18,039 nt of DNA from an uncultured Treponema sp. Its GTDB lineage: Bacteria; Spirochaetota; Spirochaetia; Treponematales; Treponemataceae. Shown here piece after piece: positions 12,814-18,039 of this stretch. Positions within the stretch are counted from its first letter, which is position 1. Each line of letters starts with the position of its first letter. The stretch covers positions 1 through 18,039 of the forward strand of contig CALCRU010000047.1 in the NCBI GenBank assembly GCA_937894335.1. Reading direction: 5' to 3'. Under the pieces are notes generated by a model. The model was not told the origin of the DNA. It did no database searches and saw only the letters and a program-made list of their open reading frames with translations. A program made the position numbers and the translations under genes.

Positions 12814-13502
12814 AGGCACTTGCTGTAGATTCCGCCTCCCAGACACTTACGGTTGCGGTTCAGAACGAAAACGCATTTTTCCAGACCACGCTAGAAATGG
12901 GACTTTCCCAGTCAGAAAAACTGTTGCCGGTAATTGACAACGCTCTTAAGGAAATCCGCCTTACTCCAGATCAGCTGGACTTTACTGCGGTAACACTTGG
13001 TCCGGGAAGTTTTACAGGCTTACGGCTAGGGCTTGCCACACTAAAGGCCCTTACGCTTTCAAACGGAACACCCCTTTACGGAATTAATTCTCTGGAAGCA
13101 TACGCCTTTCCCTACAGAAACTTTAAGGGTGCAGTGCTTTCCCTTGTAGAATCAAAAGACAGAGAATTTTTCTACACTGTCTACAAAAATGCAAAAAGCT
13201 GTAACGAAATACAAGCCTCTACAGCAGAAGAAGTTCTTGAGGCAGTAAAAGACGAAGATTCTGTTATTGCAGTGGGACCGGGGGCAAAAAAACTCAAGGC
13301 TCTAACCCAGGCAGAAAGCCTTGCTACAGAAAACATTCTCTTTGTGGAACCAGCATTTACAGACGGAAGGGCTCTTCTTTGCCTTGCGGAAGAAATGATT
13401 GAGCAAAAAAAACCGGCCCTACAGGATTATGACGGACCGGTCTATTACAAGCGCAGTGAAGCGGAAATTGTTTTGGAAGCAAAAAGCGCAAAGTCTACTT
13501 GA
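12810..13502 (+). CDS. tsaB: tRNA threonylcarbamoyladenosine biosynthesis protein TsaB
   Basis: Inactive ASKHA-fold partner of TsaD in the t6A synthase complex, and the docking subunit for TsaE. The product is 230 residues. The N-terminal MKALAVDSASQTLTVAV and the signature GPGSFTGLRLGLATLKAL (64-81) are typical of TsaB. The start is ATG 12810, overlapping the tsaE stop (ATGA); an upstream in-frame start would lie in tsaE and lacks homology. The last eight bases overlap the 3' end of csrA on the other strand (13495-13502), with no terminator hairpin visible between the convergent genes. Confidence 0.92.
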   Translation: MKALAVDSASQTLTVAVQNENAFFQTTLEMGLSQSEKLLPVIDNALKEIRLTPDQLDFTAVTLGPGSFTGLRLGLATLKALTLSNGTPLYGINSLEAYAFPYRNFKGAVLSLVESKDREFFYTVYKNAKSCNEIQASTAEEVLEAVKDEDSVIAVGPGAKKLKALTQAESLATENILFVEPAFTDGRALLCLAEEMIEQKKPALQDYDGPVYYKRSEAEIVLEAKSAKST

Positions 13503-13737
13503 GTTTTGTAGAAAGCATCTTAAGGACTGAATCCATAGACTTGGGCTCTGTCTGAACTGCAGCGGCCTCTTTGTTTTCCTGCTGGATCGCCTCAAAAACT
13601 TCCTGACGAAAAACCTTTACATTCTTCGGAGCCTCGACACCAACCTTTACCTGATCTCCGTTTACCCCTATTATGGTGATTGTAATATCGTTGCCGATTT
13701 TTATCTTCTCGTCAATTTTTCTCGAAAGGATAAGCAT
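13495..13737 (-). CDS. csrA: Carbon storage regulator CsrA
   Basis: Dimeric RNA-binding protein that binds ANGGA motifs, often over ribosome sites, and blocks translation. The product is 80 residues. The RNA-binding positions are present: LSRK with R6, and VFRQE with R44. Asn55 (IQQEN) is also present, the position at which Bacillus CsrA responds to FliW, and the C-terminal tail beyond residue 61 is longer than in E. coli, as in FliW-dependent CsrA proteins. Its ATG overlaps the fliW stop (TAATG), with AAGGAGG just upstream inside fliW, so the two are translationally coupled. Probable targets are the flagellin leaders in this window. Confidence 0.95.
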   Translation of the reverse strand: MLILSRKIDEKIKIGNDITITIIGVNGDQVKVGVEAPKNVKVFRQEVFEAIQQENKEAAAVQTEPKSMDSVLKMLSTKLK

Positions 13738-14180
13738 TAACGCGCCTCCTTTTTCTGAACGGCTGCAAGAAGATTATGCTTTGTAGTCCATCTGGTGTCG
13801 CTTAAGACGGCCTGCATGCACTGTCTGTTTTTTCTGTTAATAATTAGGGGACCCTGAAGATTTGCAGTTACCGCTGAACCGTCATTGGGAACAGTTACGA
13901 TTGCAAACACAAGGACATCCAATGGATCGTGTATTCCTATTTTGGAAAGAGACTTGTCGTCTATGTCTGCCTCGTAGTCGCTGCAAATAAGGAAGGGGTC
14001 TATAAGAAGAAAGGCAAGATTTTTATCCTGTAGTGACTGAAGCCAAATAAAAGGCTCGTACTCACTTTCTACAAGAGCAAAATCAGTGTATTCCTCAAAG
14101 CCAAAAAGGCCTGACGGAATGGTAATGATTCTTTCTTCGCTTACTTCTACAATTCCCTTTGTCTTAGTGTTTACCTGCAT
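13737..14180 (-). CDS. fliW: Flagellar assembly factor FliW
   Basis: FliW binds free flagellin or, when flagellin is exported, binds CsrA and lifts its repression of flagellin translation. The product is 147 residues, the normal size. Family sequence is clear: GLFGFEEYTDFAL (24-36), PFIWLQSLQDKNLAFLLIDP (43-62) and the FAIVTVPNDGSAVTANLQGPLIINRKNRQ stretch (about 92-120). AAGGAAGGA lies just before the ATG. It is 14 bases after flgL and overlaps csrA by one base of the stop/start, placing the switch proteins at the end of the sigma-28 operon. Confidence 0.95.
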   Translation of the reverse strand: MQVNTKTKGIVEVSEERIITIPSGLFGFEEYTDFALVESEYEPFIWLQSLQDKNLAFLLIDPFLICSDYEADIDDKSLSKIGIHDPLDVLVFAIVTVPNDGSAVTANLQGPLIINRKNRQCMQAVLSDTRWTTKHNLLAAVQKKEAR

Positions 14181-14194
14181 CTTCGGTTCCTTCC

Positions 14195-15439
14195 TTAGCG
14201 TAAGTAGTCAAGCAGTGTGCTGGAATACATTTTTCCCGCATTGCTCAGTGTTGCCTGATTTACTGTTTCCAGCATCTTCAAATCCATTATTGCGCTGGTC
14301 ATGTCTATGTCACCTTCGCGGCTTACAAGGTTGGTAACATTAAGAGCAGTCTTGGAGTCTCGCTCTACATTTACCATTGCGCGCTCGTAGTCGCTACCAA
14401 GTTTTGCAAGCCTTGAGGTAAGGTTTGACATTCCCTGATCTATGGCACCCAGTACCCTTCCTCCTATGGCCTCCTGGTCTCCCCTAAGCATTGCGTCTCG
14501 AAGGGCAATTACAGTGTCAAAGAGAGAACCTCCAGAAACACTTACACCTGTGGCAATGTTGTAGGGAGGCTTCTGGCTAGAGTCTTTTATTATTCCCATA
14601 TCCTCAAGAACAGTTCCCGACTTGTCCGTAAGCCAAAGCTGACGGCTGTCTGTAGTAACAAGGTCAAGGCCGTGGGTAACAGGGTCTATGCTTGCCTTTA
14701 CCGCTGCACCGCTGTTGTTGATTTTTGCTGCAACTGCATACACATTGTCTCCTGCGTTAATTGCAATGTCCTGTCCGTCAACAGAAATTACGGAATCTCT
14801 CTGAGCCTGCCATGAACTTAAGTCTCTTGCAGAAAGAAGTTTCTGTGGTTCTGCCCAGAATGTACGGTTGCCACTGTTGTCAACAGGAAGATAGGAGTTT
14901 TCGTCCACTTCTATTTTGTTTGCATCCACATTACCCTGATAGCGAACCTCGGCAATAAGGGGATAGCCTGAACCTTCCACATTTCCCATTACCACATCAA
15001 ATGCAAGAGTCTTTGTGCTTGTGCCAGAGAATAAATAGTTTCCGTCTGGACCTACAGCGTTTGCATTCTGAACAAGTTCCTTTAAAAGCTCGTCAACTTC
15101 TGTGGCCATGTTTTTAAGGTCTTCATCGTTGTAGATTCCGTTTGCACCAGTAACTGCAAGTTCCCTTACGCGCTGCATAATCTGAAGGTTCTGGTTTACA
15201 TAGCCTTCCCTTACCTGAAGCTTATCTGCCATGGTCTGAGCGTTTTTTTCAAACTGATTTACGCGGGAAAGAAATGACTTGTAGCGAACAAGATGACCTG
15301 CCGCAATGGGGTCGTCCCTAAGTTCCTGTATACGGTTTTGGGTACCCAGCTGGCTCTGAACTTTTGCAGAGCGCACTTCCTGAGAACGAAGGCTGTGCTG
15401 GGTATTCATATTGTTAAACTGCGAACTGATTCTGTGCAT
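14195..15439 (-). CDS. flgL: Hook-filament junction protein FlgL (hook-associated protein 3)
   Basis: Second junction protein between hook and filament, exported by the flagellar type III system. The product is 414 residues. The N-terminal D0/D1 helix (MHRISSQFNNMNTQHSLRSQ, then RIQELRDDPIAAGHLVRYKS) and VRELAVTGANGIYNDEDL (about 90-107) resemble flagellin. The C-terminal helix (MLETVNQATLSNAGKMYSST, LLDYLR) is typical. AAGGAG precedes the ATG. It starts 30 bases after flgK and is followed by fliW after 14 bases. Confidence 0.92.
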   Translation of the reverse strand: MHRISSQFNNMNTQHSLRSQEVRSAKVQSQLGTQNRIQELRDDPIAAGHLVRYKSFLSRVNQFEKNAQTMADKLQVREGYVNQNLQIMQRVRELAVTGANGIYNDEDLKNMATEVDELLKELVQNANAVGPDGNYLFSGTSTKTLAFDVVMGNVEGSGYPLIAEVRYQGNVDANKIEVDENSYLPVDNSGNRTFWAEPQKLLSARDLSSWQAQRDSVISVDGQDIAINAGDNVYAVAAKINNSGAAVKASIDPVTHGLDLVTTDSRQLWLTDKSGTVLEDMGIIKDSSQKPPYNIATGVSVSGGSLFDTVIALRDAMLRGDQEAIGGRVLGAIDQGMSNLTSRLAKLGSDYERAMVNVERDSKTALNVTNLVSREGDIDMTSAIMDLKMLETVNQATLSNAGKMYSSTLLDYLR

Positions 15440-15469
15440 GTTGGTCTCCTTACCTTAATTAAACTTCAA

Positions 15470-17341
15470 TCAGACGCCCAATCTGTTGATGAGCGTGTCC
15501 AAAAGCTCGTCTTGTACTGTAACAAAACGGGCAGCCGCATTATATCCGTGCTGGAACTTGAGTATGTCTGCAAGTTCTTCGTCTATGTTTACACCGCTTA
15601 TGCTGTCGCGCAAATTCCTAAGATCATCCATAATTGCATTCTGACTTGCAAGCATGTTTGCTGCCTGTTCGCCCTTAAGACCCACATTTGTAACAGAGTC
15701 TGCAAAGTAGTCGTCAAAAGTGCGCTGACTTCCAATCATAACTTTTGTGTTGCGAATTGCAGCAATTTCAACTGCGGCACGAGCGTCTCCCGGTTCGGCA
15801 TAGCCCTGCTGGTTTGCAAAGGCGGCCGCTACGCTAGAAACATCGTTGTGCAGCCTGTCGTTGATTTCAATGTATTCGGCAGGATTCAGAATTGGAGAAA
15901 CAGCAAACTGTGCTCCTGCAAGAGAGTCAACTGCATTTGCACGGTTAAAGTCAAAAGCTCCACCTTCTCCGCTGGCACTAAGAATTCCTGCATAGCCTGT
16001 AAGGAACATGCCAGAATCTTCCACATGACGGATTGTGTAGTCAGGATTTTCAATGGCTTCAGAACTTGTGGCCTTAAGCACCAGATTGTTGTTGCGGTCA
16101 AGATAAGCTTTTACTTCCGCCTGACTGTCGTTTATGCGGTTTATAATTGACTCAACTGTATCGGTTCCGTAGTAGGAAATGGAAACATTGCCTTCCTTAC
16201 CGTTAAGAATAATTGTTCCCTCAAGGCCAACTTGCTCTGTAGGCTTAAGAGCGTTTGTTCCCGTAAGTCGGAAGATGTAGGAGCGGTCTTCAACTCCGTC
16301 GCCGTCAGTGTCAAAGTTTCCGTTTGTGTTTTCTACAAATGGATGCTGAACAAACATGTCAAGTCCGGTAACATTGTTCTTTCCAATTGCATTGCGGTGA
16401 ATGTCGTTTACCAAGTCCGCAAAGTTAAGGGCAACAGTGTTAAGGTTCTGGATTTCTTTTCTAAGATCAACATCACGAAGTTCCACAAGGGCACCCAAAG
16501 AGCCTCCCTTAAAATGGGCGTCAACATTAGTGTCGTGCCATACCAGTTTTCCGTAGCCGTTGTTGTCCAACTGGGGTTCGTAGTCAAGCTGACGGGCTAT
16601 TCCACCCTGCACCAAAATTTGACCGTCGGTGTGAACCATGAATTCGTCTGGGTCTTTCTGGGTAACGGTTACATTTACCAAGTTTGCAAGTTTTTCTACA
16701 AGAAGGTCGCGTCTGTCCATAAGGTCGTTGGGATTGTCGCCCAAAGCCTTTACACGGACAATCTCCATGTTAAGGTCTGCAATCTGCTTAGAATAGTCAT
16801 TTACCTGCTTAACTGTGGCACGAATGTCTCCGTCTATCTGGTCTGCAATTCCCCTAAGGCTCTTGTACTGCTGCTGGAAGGAATTTACAAGGCTGTCTCC
16901 TCTGGTAATTACTGCCATGCGAGCGGCGTCACTGTCGGGGTCTACGGTAAGTTCCTGCCAGCTGTTCCAGAATTTATCCATATTAAAGCGGACAGAAACA
17001 TCATCTGGCTCGTTGTAAATCTGCTCAATCTGAACATAGTATGAGTCGCGAGTTGCCCAGTAGGCTTCCGTATTTGTTTGGCTTACGATGCGAGCGTCAA
17101 GAAGTTCGTCCCTAAGGCGGTTTATGCTTTCGGTCTGCACTCCCTGTCCAATCTGACCTGCCACCTCTGCCCTTTCCAAATCAGGACGATAAAGAGGTTC
17201 AAAGGTAGAAACGGTTACCCTCTGGCGAGTATAGCCTTCCGTGTCTGCATTTGAAATGTTATGGCCAGCAGTTGAAATCTGCGTTGAATGAGCCATAATT
17301 GATCTTTTTCCCATTTCTATGCCGGCAAATGTGCTTCCCAT
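15470..17341 (-). CDS. flgK: Hook-filament junction protein FlgK (hook-associated protein 1)
   Basis: First junction protein at the distal end of the hook. The product is 623 residues. The N-terminal rod/hook-family motif is clear (HNISNADTEGYTRQRV, about 27-42), followed by long helices (about 90-240). The C terminus has the conserved D0 helix with LADILKFQHGYNAAARFVTV and LLDTLINRLGV (about 585-623). A calcium-loop-like DTDGDGVED (about 343-351) lies in the variable middle. AAGGAGG precedes the ATG. It is 12 bases after the flgN-like gene. Confidence 0.93.
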   Translation of the reverse strand: MGSTFAGIEMGKRSIMAHSTQISTAGHNISNADTEGYTRQRVTVSTFEPLYRPDLERAEVAGQIGQGVQTESINRLRDELLDARIVSQTNTEAYWATRDSYYVQIEQIYNEPDDVSVRFNMDKFWNSWQELTVDPDSDAARMAVITRGDSLVNSFQQQYKSLRGIADQIDGDIRATVKQVNDYSKQIADLNMEIVRVKALGDNPNDLMDRRDLLVEKLANLVNVTVTQKDPDEFMVHTDGQILVQGGIARQLDYEPQLDNNGYGKLVWHDTNVDAHFKGGSLGALVELRDVDLRKEIQNLNTVALNFADLVNDIHRNAIGKNNVTGLDMFVQHPFVENTNGNFDTDGDGVEDRSYIFRLTGTNALKPTEQVGLEGTIILNGKEGNVSISYYGTDTVESIINRINDSQAEVKAYLDRNNNLVLKATSSEAIENPDYTIRHVEDSGMFLTGYAGILSASGEGGAFDFNRANAVDSLAGAQFAVSPILNPAEYIEINDRLHNDVSSVAAAFANQQGYAEPGDARAAVEIAAIRNTKVMIGSQRTFDDYFADSVTNVGLKGEQAANMLASQNAIMDDLRNLRDSISGVNIDEELADILKFQHGYNAAARFVTVQDELLDTLINRLGV

Positions 17342-17353
17342 ACAGTAGCCTCC

Positions 17354-17791
17354 TTACATCAGCCTGTTAACAACCACACTCTGAACGGCGGGCTTCTTTA
17401 CATTTCCAAAGCGGGTGTATACCGTATTCCGTTCACGAGATGCACAGGATTCAATTACTCCAGTAACAAATTCCTGAGTTGCCTTTACATAGGTTGTAAG
17501 GGCGTCGTTTTCTATGCGGCTTTTTACAAGCTTGCTTCTTACATTTGAAACAAGGTCTGAAATTTCCTTATCGTTAAGAAGTTCTTTATAGTCGCCAAGA
17601 GATTCCCTTTTCTGGTCAAGGTCAAGAAACCCCTTACCGTAAGCTTCCATGCGGCTCATGTGGCCTTCCATTCCTTCCCAGCGGCGTTCCTGAACGCTTT
17701 TGTGGATACATGACTGCTCGTAAAGCATTCCGTCCAAAAGTTCCTCTTGAGAGGCGAGAATAATCTTTAATACAACTTTAGTTTTTTCCAT
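17354..17791 (-). CDS. FlgN-like flagellar export chaperone
   Basis: Probable chaperone for FlgK and FlgL, inferred mainly from its place directly before them. The product is 145 residues and looks fully helical, with a long coiled coil (about 15-115) rich in Glu, Lys and Leu, as in FlgN. There is no signal peptide. ATG 17791 is chosen because GAGGT (17801-17797) is five bases away; the GTG at 17803 overlaps that site. The C-terminal region (about 125-145, KKPAVQSVVVNRLM) is basic and hydrophobic. FlgN proteins diverge strongly, so the name rests on size, helicity and context. Confidence 0.7.
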   Translation of the reverse strand: MEKTKVVLKIILASQEELLDGMLYEQSCIHKSVQERRWEGMEGHMSRMEAYGKGFLDLDQKRESLGDYKELLNDKEISDLVSNVRSKLVKSRIENDALTTYVKATQEFVTGVIESCASRERNTVYTRFGNVKKPAVQSVVVNRLM

Positions 17792-17809
17792 AAAGAACCT
17801 CACCTGTGA

Positions 17810-17836
17810 TTATCGGAATTTAAAGGAGACACTTTA
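17810..17836 (-). promoter_or_regulatory. sigma-28 promoter of the flgN-flgK-flgL-fliW-csrA operon
   Basis: On the minus strand TAAAGTGT (17836-17829) and TCCGATAA (17817-17810) are separated by 11 bases, close to the flagellar sigma consensus. Transcription should start near 17803, leaving a short leader that contains GAGGT. The -10 element is identical to that of flagellin 1. Confidence 0.85.
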
Positions 17837-17898
17837 GGGATAAATAAATAAAAAACTAAGCATAGATGTACGATATAAAGAGTGCGTAGGGAAAACAC

Positions 17899-17915
17899 TT
17901 TATGTCATACATAAA
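17899..17915. repeat. inverted repeat upstream of tRNA-His
   Basis: TTTATGT (17899-17905) and ACATAAA (17909-17915) are perfect inverted repeats separated by CAT. Outer AAAC (17893-17896) and GTTT (17917-17920) could extend the symmetry imperfectly. It lies in the 150-base AT-rich gap between the sigma-28 promoter and the tRNA promoter and could be an operator or a chance palindrome. Confidence 0.4.
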
Positions 17916-17947
17916 TGTTTATTTTCATTTTTTTTATTTTCAACCAC

Positions 17948-17977
17948 TTGACAAAGTATAAAACTTTTTGCTATAGT
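17948..17977 (+). promoter_or_regulatory. sigma-70-type promoter of tRNA-His
   Basis: TTGACA (17948-17953), the exact -35 consensus, and TATAGT (17972-17977) are 18 bases apart. Transcription would start about 10-15 bases before the tRNA. Confidence 0.8.
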
Positions 17978-17995
17978 GCTTACCGTCGATTACAT

Positions 17996-18039
17996 GGTGC
18001 CTGTAGTTCAGTGGTAGAATCCCAGATTGTGGATCTGGT
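17996..18039 (+). tRNA. tRNA-His (GUG), cut off by the window end
   Basis: The 5' part of a tRNA is present: the acceptor strand from 17997 (GTGCCTG) with a G at 17996 that can be the extra G-1 of histidine tRNA, then TA and the D arm (GTTC, AGTGGTA, GAAT). The anticodon stem CCAGA (18022-18026) pairs with TCTGG (18034-18038), around the loop TTGTGGA with anticodon GTG (18029-18031). The window ends one base after the anticodon stem, so the variable loop, T arm and acceptor 3' strand are missing. Confidence 0.92.

Noticed and set aside
15293..17044. Long plus-strand open frames antisense to flgL and flgK (15293-16150, 16232-17044)
   Set aside because: They are shadows of the minus-strand genes; the cysteine- and valine-rich composition is what antisense frames of such genes give, and there are no start signals.

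Overview
The window looks like a chromosomal segment of a spirochaete, most likely Treponema or a close relative. The evidence is two adjacent FlaB-type periplasmic flagellins followed by flaG, fliD, an uncharacterised gene and a PilZ gene, plus a flgN-flgK-flgL-fliW-csrA operon and treponeme-style housekeeping genes. Genus placement is inferred from gene content and order; the species cannot be named from this sequence.

Layout. (1) 1-3466, plus strand: recO, argF (with an unusual Asp in its ornithine-binding Cys motif), a small secreted protein of unknown function, and a DHH/DHHA1 phosphoesterase. (2) 3467-3581: a compact convergent intergenic region with three hairpins, two of which share a repeat; one repeat copy encodes the last residues and the stop codon of rdgB. 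(3) 3558-5226, minus strand: a sigma-factor-like regulator overlapping rdgB out of frame. (4) 5227-8174, plus strand: a sigma-28 promoter behind phased A-tracts, flagellin 1, a candidate small RNA or attenuator, flagellin 2 with a long structured leader, and flaG. (5) 8253-12055: fliD, an unknown 198-residue protein and a membrane-anchored PilZ protein with both c-di-GMP motifs. (6) 12062-13502: a promoter with almost no leader, an unknown 87-residue protein, tsaE and tsaB with 1-4 base overlaps. (7) 13495-17836, minus strand: a sigma-28-driven operon flgN-like, flgK, flgL, fliW, csrA. (8) 17948-18039: a promoter and the 5' part of tRNA-His(GUG).

How it fits together. The two flagellar blocks encode the filament core (FlaB), the cap (FliD), the hook-filament junction (FlgK, FlgL), a probable chaperone (FlgN-like) and the FliW/CsrA regulatory pair. 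In Bacillus, CsrA represses flagellin translation by binding GGA hairpins in the leader, and FliW relieves this until it is titrated by free flagellin. The flaB1 leader here has two adjacent ANGGA hairpins, the second covering the ribosome binding site, and both flagellin leaders are rich in ANGGA motifs. CsrA also keeps the Arg44 and Asn55 positions. So the whole FliW-CsrA-flagellin switch appears to be encoded within this window. This and the candidate small RNA after flaB1 are the observations most worth following up.
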